Of a DNA stretch of 64,000 bases, positions 42,870-52,734 are shown piece by piece; the first letter of the stretch is position 1; each line of letters opens with the position of its first letter. The stretch comes from Nitzschia sp. DOCU1. Lineage: Eukaryota; Bacillariophyta; Bacillariophyceae; Bacillariales; Bacillariaceae. Below the pieces are notes generated by a model. The model did no database searches. It had not been told where the DNA came from and worked only from the letters and a program-made list of their open reading frames with translations. The translations under genes were made by a program, and so were the position numbers. The stretch lies in contig OX595988.1 of NCBI GenBank assembly GCA_951394045.1, forward strand, positions 1,364,001 to 1,428,000, in the 5' to 3' direction.

Positions 42870-44342
42870 ATGTCCGGAGAAGGCTTTTCAGGACGAGCTT
42901 CCGGTGGTCAATTGGAAGAAAAGGTGGACTTGACCCCGGAAACGGATGCCAAATTGGAGCAATCCTCGCAACTTGCCAAATCGCAACAATTGCCAGAGGC
43001 TTTGGCATTGTTGGCGGCCTTGGAGAAACGATGTCGTGTGGGCAATGACACTAGCAACTTGGTGCGAGTATGTCAAGCTAGTTTGCAATATTGTCATGAC
43101 GCCAATGATATGGATACATTGGTGATTACACTCCAGACCTTGGCGACGCGTCGATCGCAAAAGACACAAGCCGTCCGTTCGCTAGTGACTACCGCCATGC
43201 CATGGTGTGTCGTGGAGCCCTTTACTCCTGTAGTAGTGGCCTCACAAGAAGAAAAGGAAGCTCGAGACAAGCTGGTAGTGGCGTTGCGAGATATTACCGA
43301 TGGAAAGATTTATTTGGAAGCCGAACGGGCCAGATTGACAAGGGCACTGGCAAACATCAAGGTGAGTACGAGCATTAGATGATGAGGATACACACGTTGT
43401 TTGGATCTTGCTGGTTCTCATTATGCTCGTTCATTACTATTGCTATTGCTTTTGCTATGAAAGGAACAAGAAGGAAATGTGGCCGCGGCTGCCGACATTT
43501 TGCAAGAAGTCCACGTCGAGACCTACGGCTCCTTGTCCAAAAAGGAAAAGGTAGAATTCATTCTCGAACAAATGAGATTAACCCTTGCCAAGAAAGATTA
43601 CGTTCGAGCCGCCATTGTGGCTGGCAAAGTCTCTCGTAAGCACTTGGCGGAAGAAAACATGGAAGACTACAAGGTCAAGTTTTATACGCTCCTGGCCGAG
43701 TCTCACCGTCACGATAAGGACGCATTTATGCTCGCCAAGGATTATCATGCCATTTACTCGACTCCGCACATTCTCCAGGACGAATCCAAATGGATGCCGG
43801 CCTTACAAAGCACGGTGCTCTTTTTGGCGCTCAGTCAGCACTCCAACGAACAACAAGACATGCTGCATCGAGTTCATGCGGATTCCAATCTGGAAAAGCT
43901 GACTTCCTTTCAAAAGACGATTCAATTGCTCTTGAAGAAGGAAATCATCAACTATCCAATGGTCAATCAACAAGAACTAGAAAGTCTACCCGCCTTTTTG
44001 GAAGGCGGCGCAGACATGGCGGCCTATTGGCATGAAAGTTTGCATCGACGTATCATTCAACACAATGTTCGCATTGCATCGCTCTATTATCAGCGCATTC
44101 ATGGAGCCCGATTGGCACAATTGCTGGGTCTAGATGCGGCTCGATTGGAGAAGGAAATCTCCACCATGGTCAGCGATGGATCCGTCTATGCCAAGATTGA
44201 TCGTCCCAAGGATATTGTGCGTTTTGCGGCACCCAAGAACCCAGAGTCGGTATTGACCGAGTGGGCATCGGATATTGACAAACTCTTGCATTTGGTGGAA
44301 ACGACTACGCATCTTATCAACAAGGAAAACATGACAAAGTAG
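42870..44342 (+). CDS. RPN5: 26S proteasome lid subunit RPN5 (PSMD12)
   Basis: PCI-domain subunit of the 19S regulatory particle lid. Two exons, 42870-43361 and 43464-44342 (intron 102 nt, phase 0, gtgagt...aaag), encode 456 residues, the same length as human PSMD12. The N-terminus shows the TPR-like helical start (ALALLAALEKRCR, VRVCQASLQYCHDANDMDTLVITLQTLATRRSQ). Exon 2 carries EVHVETYGSLSKKEKVEFILEQMRLTLAKKDYVRA, then KFYTLLAESHRHDKDAFMLAKDYHAIY, and the PCI winged helix near the end (LHRRIIQHNVRIASLYYQRIHGARLAQLLGLDAARLEKEISTMVSDGSVYAKIDR). The C-terminal helix WASDIDKLLHLVETTTHLI takes part in the lid helical bundle in other species. It converges on the F-box gene with a 92-bp gap. Confidence 0.97.
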
Positions 44343-44434
44343 TAGTAGAATACAATCAAATAGTCTATAGCAAGGGGTTGGAGTAATAGTTATAGCGGAA
44401 CATACCAGTAGCAGGTGGCATGATGGTTGTATTA

Positions 44435-45733
44435 TTAGTCCAACAATTCCACAGTCGGGGGTCGCATGGCGCGGGTAGTCGACAGTGCTTGCCAGCCCTC
44501 GTTGTGTCTCGCCAAGATGGAACTCTGACTGGGATACCGACACACATCCGGGGACGCGTCTCCAATCACCATGAGCTTGGCCCAGAACGAAAAGACTTGA
44601 GTGACATCGCCCACTTGTACCCCGTCCCGGGCCGTGGTCGCGACTACTTCTTTGCTCAAGTACCAAAGAATAGTCTGCAGTAGTAACAATAGAAGAGAGA
44701 ATCATGGTCAGCGCGAGTTTGGTTGCCGTTACTGTAGTGATGGCACCAAGTGGCTTACCTCATTCGAGAATCGTTTTGCGATGAAGCATCTGAGCAGCTG
44801 CCCCGGCTGCGTTACTTCACTCTCGAATCTTGAACTGGGAACTTGGTCGATAGGCAAAGGACCCGCCATACCAGCAACTCCCAGGTCCATATCGTGGGGG
44901 ACAGGCGGAGCTCCAGGTTCCGCCTCCCGTCGCTCCCCCGGAACAATCCTGGCCGGAGGTTGCATACCGTCAGCCTGTAGTGCGACAACCCCCATGCTGG
45001 TTCGTTGGACTCGTTTTTCAGGAAACCTTGGCTTGGTAAAGACAAACCCGTTTCCGTTGCTCCCCGTGCAAAAATATACCCCGTTCATTTCGGGGTCCCC
45101 AGCGTTTGTGATCAATACCCGCCTGCTTAACAAGAGTATTGGAACGCGTACATGACTGTCGTTCATCCCACCACCCACCCCTTCAATGTGCTCTTTGGCC
45201 CTCAAGAGCTGCATGACGCTATTCAGTTGCCGAGAGTTGGCAACATCGTACGTGCGTTGGGTCGCGCTTCGATACGCAAGTTGCCGAAAGCGCGAGCACG
45301 TAAGCGCCATTCGTATCAACGATTGACATTCCAGAAACTCAAAGACCCGCAACACCACATCATCTGCAGTCAAGTGCTGCATAAAGTTGTTTGGGAAGGC
45401 CGATAAGTACGGTTCTGGAGCAAAAGAGCCTCCTGAAACTCGATTGACAACGTGGCTGGAGCTTTCGTCCATGGACACAGTGCTTCGATTCATCGAGATA
45501 ACCCTTCGATGGGCTTGCCCCAGACGCTCGAACGCTCTCATGAAGTCGTGATATTCCGGGGTTTCTCGGAGGACAATAATATCATCTCGAGGTATTGACG
45601 AGAGCCATCGACCATACCGTTCGAGTTGATCCACAGGGGAGACAGTTAAATAACCTGGCTCGATTGGAGAGTCGTCCATTCGTTGGGAATGTTCCGTCTC
45701 GATGTCCAAGACTTCGTCGTCGTAGTTGTTCAT
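44435..45733 (-). CDS. F-box protein
   Basis: Predicted substrate receptor of an SCF (Skp1-Cul1-F-box) ubiquitin ligase, 404 residues. Exons are 45733-44759 and 44674-44435 (intron 84 nt, gtaagc...tgcag, phase 0). The F-box is at about residues 120-160: LTADDVVLRVFEFLECQSLIRMALTCSRFRQLAYRSA. The C-terminal half carries conserved-looking sequence without a named repeat (RVPILLLSRRVLITNAGDPEMNGVYFC, ending FSFWAKLMVIGDASPDVCRYPSQ), so its target-binding domain is not identified. The N-terminus is acidic. ATG 45733 is the first in frame. Confidence 0.8.
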
Positions 45734-46347
45734 TGGAACATTGGAATCATGCAACTGCTAACATTTGAAAGGATTGAACCACTGAGGAGTCGTAAAACCG
45801 ACTTTAGGTTCGAAGGAAGACGAGATGGGTTTGGATGGATTAGGAAACGATCTAAAAATGAGGATACAAATCTTTTGTGACCCCTAGGATGGTCATTCGT
45901 ATCCAATTTTTCAGAGCACCCACCGACCCTCGCGGTCGCGCCCTTTTATCGTTCCTGGTACGATACACACGTACCTGGTAACTGGATCCGATGACATGAC
46001 GTTCGCCATGTCGCGTCTTCCGCATTCATTAAATAAAAAGTCAATGGGGAGCGGGATAACAACGGCATAATTTTCGTGATGACGCTCGAAGGCATGCGAT
46101 CAACCCGTGATCGCAATGTCGACTAAACATGTCGGTTGCTCCTCGAGTAGACAGCTTCAAACTACGGTACCACATCCCATCACTTCCATTTGACTACGAT
46201 ACGAGTACAAGGCATGTATCGTATGGACAGAAGCTGGTTCTAATCGCCTATTTTTCTAGCAGAATTAGCGTGCACCTGCGACCACCATCGGCCATACAAT
46301 ACTTCGGCTCAGAATGAAAAGCAAATTGATGGCTCGGGCCAGCACGA
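45734..46347. other. Intergenic, F-box gene / methyltransferase
   Basis: 614 bp. It holds the F-box promoter and the methyltransferase 3' end. At about 45993-46015 is GACATGACGT, closely followed by CATGTCGCG, similar to the element at 34846-34879. Tandem CCTGGTA motifs are at about 45953 and 45974. Confidence 0.5.
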
Positions 46348-47325
46348 TCATTTTGATTCTGTCTTCTCTGGCTCGGATGCGAAATCATCCCAACCATAAT
46401 CGATCAAGTCGTCATTGTGGAAGCCCTTGAGTGGGTCGGCTCGAAACGTGGAATTCTTCTTGTTGGCAAATTTGTCCATGGTCTTCATTTGTATGTTATC
46501 CATCGGTATGTTCTCGATAAACCTATCATTCAAGATAGCATCTTCTACCTCAGAATTACCCCAATCATAAAAGTGTATTGGCATATCGAGGACCGTTTCG
46601 ACAACTTGATAGTCCCAACCCGGCATCGCGTATCCACAGCAAAATATTTGGCATCTCTTGCCTCTTAATGCATTTTCAAGAAGCGGTCGAATCTTCTCAA
46701 GGCCTTCTTTTGCGAAATACATGGTCAATATCGTTGCCTCCCTGACATGGTCCCACGCCGGATGGTTGGGGTCCATTAAATCGGCAACAATAAACTCAAT
46801 TTGTGGCTTGGGATGAATCCTATTCAGACGATCATTCGCCACTTTCACAATACCCTCATCGACGTCGATTCCAATGGACCGCTTGACACCCGCCTCCATG
46901 GCAAAAAAGTTTACCCGCCCATCCCCGGATCCGAGCTCTACGTGAATATCTTCTGGGGTCGGATCGGCTCGATCAAATATTTTTCGTGCGACCGACTCGG
47001 GTACCGGGGTCCACGGGCTGAGAGTGGCCTTTTCCGTATACTCTTCTAGCGAGTCGCCAGAATACTGAAATGGATCTTCCAAGCCTCTGGCAGCTGGCAG
47101 CAGCTGATTGCCCATTTGTGGGCTGTCATACTTTTCGTACTTTTTTCGCTTGCGCCGTAGCGATACCATGCAACGCTTATTCCCACCAGTCAGTAGCAGA
47201 GAAGTCCGGGCTCCCCCGGGCAGCCGAAGTGGAAGAAACGGGGAAGCTTCTCGGAAAAAGGATCGTCGACTGCAAGATACTGCAATTTTTGCTGTCTGCA
47301 ATAATGATGATGTTGCCAAACTCAT
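46348..47325 (-). CDS. Class I SAM-dependent methyltransferase, probably mitochondrial
   Basis: Protein of 325 residues from ATG 47325. The SAM-binding motif I is HVELGSGDGRVNFFAMEAG, followed by RSIGIDVDEGIVKVANDRLN (motif II acidic residue) and EFIVADLMD. This LGSGDGR pattern and the IDVDEGIV segment recall the FAM173/ATPSCKMT group of protein lysine methyltransferases and related enzymes, but the downstream sequence is too divergent to assign a substrate. The N-terminus (MSLATSSLLQTAKIAVSCSRRSFFREASP) is Ser/Arg-rich and lacks acidic residues, as in a mitochondrial presequence. The frame is open up to 47751, but that extension is probably non-coding promoter DNA. The end of the protein is acidic. 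Confidence 0.75.
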   Translation of the reverse strand: MSLATSSLLQTAKIAVSCSRRSFFREASPFLPLRLPGGARTSLLLTGGNKRCMVSLRRKRKKYEKYDSPQMGNQLLPAARGLEDPFQYSGDSLEEYTEKATLSPWTPVPESVARKIFDRADPTPEDIHVELGSGDGRVNFFAMEAGVKRSIGIDVDEGIVKVANDRLNRIHPKPQIEFIVADLMDPNHPAWDHVREATILTMYFAKEGLEKIRPLLENALRGKRCQIFCCGYAMPGWDYQVVETVLDMPIHFYDWGNSEVEDAILNDRFIENIPMDNIQMKTMDKFANKKNSTFRADPLKGFHNDDLIDYGWDDFASEPEKTESK

Positions 47326-47754
47326 TCTTCCGACCGACGATGAAACAGCCAATTTCCAGCGATCAAAGCGCGACGAACTCGGACGCAGTTTCCTTCGCTG
47401 GACGCCACGAGAGATGACTTCAAGAGCAACGGCACTTGTATGGTTATTGATTGATGACCAGGGGCTACTTAGTACTATCGCAATTGCAGAGTCAACCAGT
47501 GTATGACAGTGACAATAAACCCTCATGCACCGAAACCGCTGGATGCAGAAAAGATGGGGCGGGGACGCGTCGTATCTCGCCAAAGCAAAAAGTGACGTCA
47601 TGTAGGAGGTACCGGTACGTTGTGCGACCGCTTTCGACGGCGACTTCAAAGAACACATATCTGGATGGATGATCTCATGCCAACGCAGAAAGTGGCTGCA
47701 AGCCAAGGAGGATCGTTCAATTCCCACTCTCCACACATACTTTTGCATCAAAGG
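47326..47754. promoter_or_regulatory. Divergent promoter region with TGACGTCA
   Basis: 429 bp between the methyltransferase and the glutathione peroxidase. It contains a palindromic TGACGTCA (about 47593-47600), the classical cAMP-response/bZIP site, roughly 160 bp upstream of the peroxidase start. Confidence 0.45.
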
Positions 47755-48297
47755 ATGTTTGGTACGCTTTGCTCGTCTATTTCAACTCGCATGGGTGGTG
47801 TTTGTCAAAAGGCAGCTCTAGCAACTTCCGCATCTGTCATGTCTTCTTTCTACGGTATTTCGGCAGTCAAGGGAGATGGCTCGGTCCAGCCTATGGAAGA
47901 GTTCCGAGGAAAAGTCGTTTATGCTACCAACGTGGCATCCATGTGAGGGGCAACCCGCCGCGAGTATGCTCAGTTTGAGAAACTCGGTCAACGGTGGGGT
48001 AGCAATCTTGTTATTTTGGGCTTCCCTTCTCAAGAATTTGGGGCGCAGGAATACAAGACGGACGCGGAGGTTGCGGCGTTTGCAAAGTCCAAAAATTTCC
48101 CTGGGATTTTAATGAAGTTGGGAAATATTAAGGGACAAGATGCGCCCGAAGTCTGGAAATTCTTCAAGCAAGAAACTGGGGCCCCCGATCCAACTTGGAA
48201 CTTTAAAGGCAAGTTCCTGGTCTCCAAGAATGGTGTCGTCTCTACCACGACGCCGCAAAGCGTTGAGGATGACATTGCCACGTTGATGGAAGAATAG
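47755..48297 (+). CDS. Glutathione peroxidase, selenocysteine (UGA) type
   Basis: Thiol/selenol peroxidase of 180 residues if the TGA at 47944-47946 is read as selenocysteine (residue 64). The same frame is open on both sides: upstream SSFYGISAVKGDGSVQPMEEFRGKVVYATNVASM, then U, then GATRREYAQFEKLGQRWGSNLVILGFPSQEFGAQE. The TGA falls exactly at the catalytic position of the family motif NVAS-x-U/C-G. Trp and Asn of the catalytic site are present (DPTWNFKGKFLV). The usual NQ of FPCNQF is replaced by QE here, so the Gln is not conserved. A leader of about 28 residues (from MFGTLCSSIS) could be an organelle targeting sequence, or translation may start at MSSFYG. A SECIS element is expected in the 3' UTR (48298-48721); ATGA...TGAT pairs near 48366-48400 are only weak candidates. 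Confidence 0.88.
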
Positions 48298-48721
48298 AAG
48301 AGTCAGAGACACCCGTGGCTGTTTGGGCGCGAACTTTTTTGCGGTAATGGAGGTCGATTCTGCGAATGACGAAGTTGCATAGTCACATACTACTTCTGAT
48401 CTGCGCCTGTGTTGACATTCCATGCGAACAAATAATGACGGCCCATCAAAAATTAGGTTGAGAATTCTATTACTTTTTAAGTATGAATCATATATCGCCA
48501 ATTTTAGCCCACGGAAAGGCCGTTGGCGCTTTGAATGTACACATGAGCATTACGTGTATGCAATTTTCATTTCGGAATTTGTTCATGAACTTATGCGGGA
48601 TCATCAACCGAGCAATGAAGCACTGAGGCTTTCTCGTTGAAGAAAAACCAATTCGCCATCGAAGAACACGTCGTTCCCATTTCGAAGCGAGAGAAGGCAT
48701 CACTCTTCCAACGACTCCTGA
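48298..48721. other. 3' region between convergent genes, expected SECIS location
   Basis: 424 bp. If the peroxidase is a selenoprotein, its SECIS hairpin must lie here or slightly beyond. The best quartet pair I find by eye is ATGA at 48366 with TGAT at 48397; the adjacent helix is only 5 bp before mismatches and lacks an obvious AA apical loop. A second ATGA lies near 48435. Confidence 0.3.
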
Positions 48722-50230
48722 TTAGAAACACATCCGGGCAGCAATAACTTCAACATGTCCCTGACCAGCAAGCTCGTCATTTTGCTCCACAACTGCCACC
48801 TCGGGGATGTCATCACCCGAGTTAGGATTCGTGCCGTGATCTGACGTATCTTCCTCCTCGTCTTCAGTGCGGCGATCTTCCTCCATATCATCATTGGGGT
48901 TTTCGTCTTCATCATCCGTCTCATCGTGATGAGAAGGCTTTTCAACAAGCTTATTGATTTCAATCCTCATTTCACGGGTCCAGTAGACCGTCCCATCGGC
49001 TTCTTCCACCCTCGTGAAACGACGAAAGTATTCCTGGACGCCAGTGGTGACGTTACCGTCCTTATCTTTCTTTCCATATTTTGTCGAGTGGACAACACGA
49101 ACACGATATTGGTCCTCGCCTACATACTGGGCCGGACCGGCGGCAAAGACAATGTGACCAGTGTTGCTCGCGGTGGTCTCGCAGCACTCACGGATCATGT
49201 CTATTGTTCCCTTCCTTAGGGTAGTGAAACCCTGCTCCTTTAATGACGCATTGAGAGTTCGAAGGTTATGGTACAAATCGCGTATCGAGCAAATGCCAAT
49301 CTTTGCAAGCTTCGTCTTCACAGCCTTTACCCAAGGTTTAACCTGGGGATCAACGGCGCAATTCATGGTGACTAGCGCTCCGGTCGCACGAATCTCCTGC
49401 CAGATCTGAGCCGCTTTAACGGCCTTAAGGCACTGATTGATATCCTTACGATCATTCGTGGTAAATGCGGCCCCACCAGCTGCACTTCCGCGGGGCCGGT
49501 AGACAATAATATCTCCCGGGATGACATATCGAAGATCAGGAACTACACGCCACTTCATGAGTCGGCTCCTTTCGGGGATCGGACTTGGGTCCATGACAGT
49601 AAAGGGAATGGTGGAAAAGAAATCATAAAAATCCTTGGCTCTCATGAAGTCTCGGTCACTGAGAGCCTGGGGGAAAGTGTCAAAAAGGTTGGTTCGTTTT
49701 TCGTTTCAAAGAACATTAGTACTTACAAGCTTCGCAACAGGACTTACCATCACAAAAGGGTTCTTTGTGACATGCTTGAGCGCATTTCGCACAAAGCCAG
49801 CACAGTCTACATTGACTACCCACTGGTCCCCATATTTCAGGGTCCATTCTTCTTCACCTTTTTTACCATTTTCCATTCGGTGTACATATTCCGTCGTGAC
49901 ATTACCCTTATCGACTTGGCGAGCAATGTGCTGTGCCAGGCGAAAACAACGAGCCCCCATCGGCCCAGGAAGGAACGCGTTGAGTTTATTAATCGTGGCC
50001 GCTGACAGTCGGCTTTCAGGAGGGCAGCCAAACAGCTCCAAATCCAAATTGACCGTCCTATCCTTACATCCCGTCGCGAGGTCGCTAATTGACGAAATGC
50101 CTGCTGCTCTCAATACCAACATGGTCATCGTTGTCCATCCAACCCCCATCTGGTGCGCCAGTCCAAAGGCCTCCAAGGCAAAGCCTAGCTGCATTTCGTC
50201 GGTGAGGAATCCAGTCACACCAACGTCCAT
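48722..50230 (-). CDS. NlpC/P60-like putative cysteine peptidase-fold protein, tandem copy 1
   Basis: Unrecognised family with a papain-fold (NlpC/P60-like) pattern. Exons 50230-49748 and 49666-48722 (intron 81 nt, gtaagt...cccccag, phase 0) give 475 residues. Candidate active-site elements are NVDCAGFVRNALK (Cys), VIPGDIIVYRPRGSAAGG, and NTGHIVFAAGPAQY (His) followed by YRVRVVHSTKYGKKDKDG. Two similar helical segments with GISSISDL and GICSIRDL occur in the N-terminal part and between the Cys and His motifs, suggesting an internal duplication. The C-terminal 75 residues are acidic and disordered (DETDDEDENPNDDMEEDRR). No signal peptide is evident. Exon 1 differs from copy 2 at six residues of 161. 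Function is unknown; cell-wall hydrolase, amidase and deconjugating enzyme are all possible. Confidence 0.75.
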
Positions 50231-51231
50231 GATGAGTGTCTTTTATGTGTTTGGTCTGTTGTTGCTGTTATCGAAAAAAATGGATGTAGTTTTGGTGACC
50301 AGAGGCGCTGGATGATGAGACCTCTCGATCGCTCAACTCAGGTCTTCTCTAAATAACTCGCTTGCCCTCCGTCGACGACAGAGCGCCGAACAGTCGCCAA
50401 AACATGCGAAAACAAGCTGTTCACCACGATCATGCGTGTCATCTCATATTATGGCGAAGTCGAGGACTTGAGCCACTCAATACCGGGCTCGTCCGAATCA
50501 AGCCGCCATTCGATGCGCGCCCTATTATTATGATCAAGGAGCTAACGAAGTCTACAGTGACACAGTAACTGGGATAATTTACTCTAGCTCGAGTAGTATT
50601 GTCACAACAGGATTTGAAGTACTTGGCAGTTGGTCTAAAGGCAATGGTAGCTACTTTCGTAGCGCATTAGTAGTTCTAGGACAACGGCGCCGCCATTTGG
50701 CATGTGTTCCGACTCCGTCGCGCTAGGTACTACTGCGCTACTAGTCAAAGGGAGCAACACGCTACTAGTAGAGTAATTGAGAGATACGAGCATAGCGTAA
50801 TCACTTTTTAAGCCGTTTTTAGTTACTACTATGCTGGTAGCCCCGTCATTTCTTCGAGGGGGTCTCCGCCGAAAAGTAGCTGGGACGGGAACATGGCGTC
50901 GCGAGGTTGCCTCCAAGGAGGCCCACAATCGTCGCCACCAAAACCAAGGGCCGATCGATAAAAGTCTTCATATATCAAAGGAGGCCACACTGCCCCATCT
51001 AGCCCATGGGAGCCCAGTTTGTACTGTGGGTGCTGTGTATATTGGCGTGGCGTGTAGGCCAACTTCATTTTGCACGTTGTTCATGCAAGTCTGTGCCGTC
51101 GATCAACGCTAGCAGCGGCATCTCCAGTCGAAATAGGACCATCAATTAAAAACACCACCAAATTGAAATCGAAGAAAACGCGTTCACAATCCGAAACGAA
51201 AGGAACTTATGACTCTTCAAACGACTCCTGG
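50231..51231. other. Intergenic between tandem copies
   Basis: About 1 kb. The first 70 bp upstream of copy 1 resemble the same region upstream of copy 2 (ATGATGAGTGT then a GGTCTGT...GTTGCTG pattern), showing that the duplication included the promoter-proximal DNA. The rest is not obviously repeated. It contains several CTACTAGTAG-type motifs (50735-50775). No gene is supported. Confidence 0.5.
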
Positions 51232-52734
51232 TTAGAAACACATTCGGGCAGCAATGACTTCGATATGTCCCTGACCAGCAAGCTCATCATTTTGCGCGAC
51301 AACGGGCACCTCCGGGCTGTCATCACCCGAGTTAGGATTTGTGCCTTGTTCTGGAGACTCTTCTTCCTCGTCTTCGGTGCGGCGATCTTCCTCCATATCA
51401 TCATTAGGGTTTTCGTCTTCATCATCCGTTTCATCGGGACGGGGAGGCTTTTCAACGACGGCAACTTTCGCACCACGGGTCCAGTAGACCGTTCCGTCGG
51501 GTTCTTCTACCCTTAGGAAACGGCGGAAGTATTCTTGGACACCAGTAGTGACGTTGCCGTCCTTATCCTTCTTTCCATATTTTGTCGAGTGCACGACGCG
51601 GACGCGATATTCACCCTCGCCAACGTATTGAGCCGGACCGGCGGCAAAGACAATGTGACCCGTGTTGCTTGCGGTGGTCTTGCAACACTCTCGGATCAAA
51701 TTAACAGTTTCCTTCCTAAGAGTACTGAAGCCCTTTTCCTTCAAAGACGAGTTGACAGCGCCAATATTCTCGTACAACTCGCGTATCGAACAGATACCAA
51801 TCTTAGCTAGCTTTGCCTTCACAGCCTTTACCCAAGGCTTAACCCGAGGATCAACGGCACAATTTGTGGTGACGAGCGCTCCAGTCGCACGAATTTCATG
51901 CCAAATCTGAGCCGCTTTAACGGCCTTTAGGCACTGATTGATATCCTTACGATCATTCGTGGTAAACGCGGCCCCGCCAGCTGCACTTCCGCGGGGCCGG
52001 TAGACAATGATATCTCCCGGGATGACGTAGCGAAGATCAGGAACTACACGCCATTTCATGAGTCGACTCTTTTCGGGGATCGGACTTGGGTCCATGACAG
52101 TAAAGGGAATGGTGGAAAAGAAATCATAAAAATCCTTGGCTCTCATGAAGTCTCGGTCACTGAGAGCCTGGGGGAAAGTGTCAAAAGGATGGTTCGTTGG
52201 TTGTTTATTCCGAAGAACATTAGTACTTACAAGTTTCGCAAAAGGACTTACCATCACAAAAGGGTTCTTTGTGACGTGCTTGAGCGCATTTCTCACAAAG
52301 CCAGCACAGTCTACATTGACTACCCACTGGTCCCCATATTTCAGGGTCCATTCTTCTTCACCTTTTTTACCATTTTCATTTCGGTGCACATATTCTGTCG
52401 AAACTTTGCCCTTGTCGACTTGACGAGCAATATGCTGTGCCAAGCGAAAGCAACGAGCTCCCACCGGACCAGGAAGAAACGCGTTGAGCTTATTAATCGT
52501 GGCCGCTGACAGCTGGCTTTCAGGAGGGCAGCCAAACAGCTCCAAATCCAAATTGACCGTCCTATCCTTGCATCCTGTCGCAAGGTCGCTAATTGACGAA
52601 ATACCTGCTGCTCGCAATACCAACAAGGTCATCGTCGTCCATCCGACGCCCATCTGGTGCGCCAGCCCAAAGGCCTCCAAGGCAAAGCCCAGCTGCATTT
52701 CGTCAGTAAGGAATCCAGTCACGCCGACATCCAT
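51232..52734 (-). CDS. NlpC/P60-like putative cysteine peptidase-fold protein, tandem copy 2
   Basis: Paralogue of the neighbouring copy 1, same orientation. Exons 52734-52252 and 52167-51232 (intron 84 nt) give 472 residues. The intron happens to be a multiple of three without a stop, so an uninterrupted 500-codon frame exists; comparison with copy 1, whose matching intron carries stop codons and the same gtaagt and cccccag ends, supports splicing. The active-site pattern (DCAGFV, PGDIIVYRP, GHIVFAAG) is retained. The region before the acidic tail differs from copy 1 (EPDGTVYWTRGAKVAVVEKPPRPDE versus a longer EINKLVEKP version). Divergence grows toward the C-terminus. Function unknown. Confidence 0.75.
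   Translation of the reverse strand: MDVGVTGFLTDEMQLGFALEAFGLAHQMGVGWTTMTLLVLRAAGISSISDLATGCKDRTVNLDLELFGCPPESQLSAATINKLNAFLPGPVGARCFRLAQHIARQVDKGKVSTEYVHRNENGKKGEEEWTLKYGDQWVVNVDCAGFVRNALKHVTKNPFVMVSPFAKLVSTNVLRNKQPTNHPFDTFPQALSDRDFMRAKDFYDFFSTIPFTVMDPSPIPEKSRLMKWRVVPDLRYVIPGDIIVYRPRGSAAGGAAFTTNDRKDINQCLKAVKAAQIWHEIRATGALVTTNCAVDPRVKPWVKAVKAKLAKIGICSIRELYENIGAVNSSLKEKGFSTLRKETVNLIRECCKTTASNTGHIVFAAGPAQYVGEGEYRVRVVHSTKYGKKDKDGNVTTGVQEYFRRFLRVEEPDGTVYWTRGAKVAVVEKPPRPDETDDEDENPNDDMEEDRRTEDEEEESPEQGTNPNSGDDSPEVPVVAQNDELAGQGHIEVIAARMCF

Noticed and set aside
47326..47751. N-terminal extension of the methyltransferase to 47751
   Set aside because: The added 142 residues are Cys/Arg/His-rich with no similarity to the family, and they overlap the region needed for the divergent promoter; the ATG at 47325 begins a good mitochondrial-type leader.
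47944..47946. Treating the peroxidase as a pseudogene because of the TGA
   Set aside because: The TGA is exactly at the catalytic site, the frame is otherwise intact, and Trp/Asn catalytic-site residues are kept, which fits selenocysteine much better.
50735..50775. CTACTAGTAG motifs as a transposon end
   Set aside because: Similar short CTACTAGTAG/TAGTAG motifs occur at many places in the window without any bounded element.
51232..52734. Reading copy 2 of the tandem pair as a single uninterrupted 500-residue protein
   Set aside because: The matching copy 1 has the same gtaagt and cccccag ends but carries stops within, so 52168-52251 is best taken as an intron.
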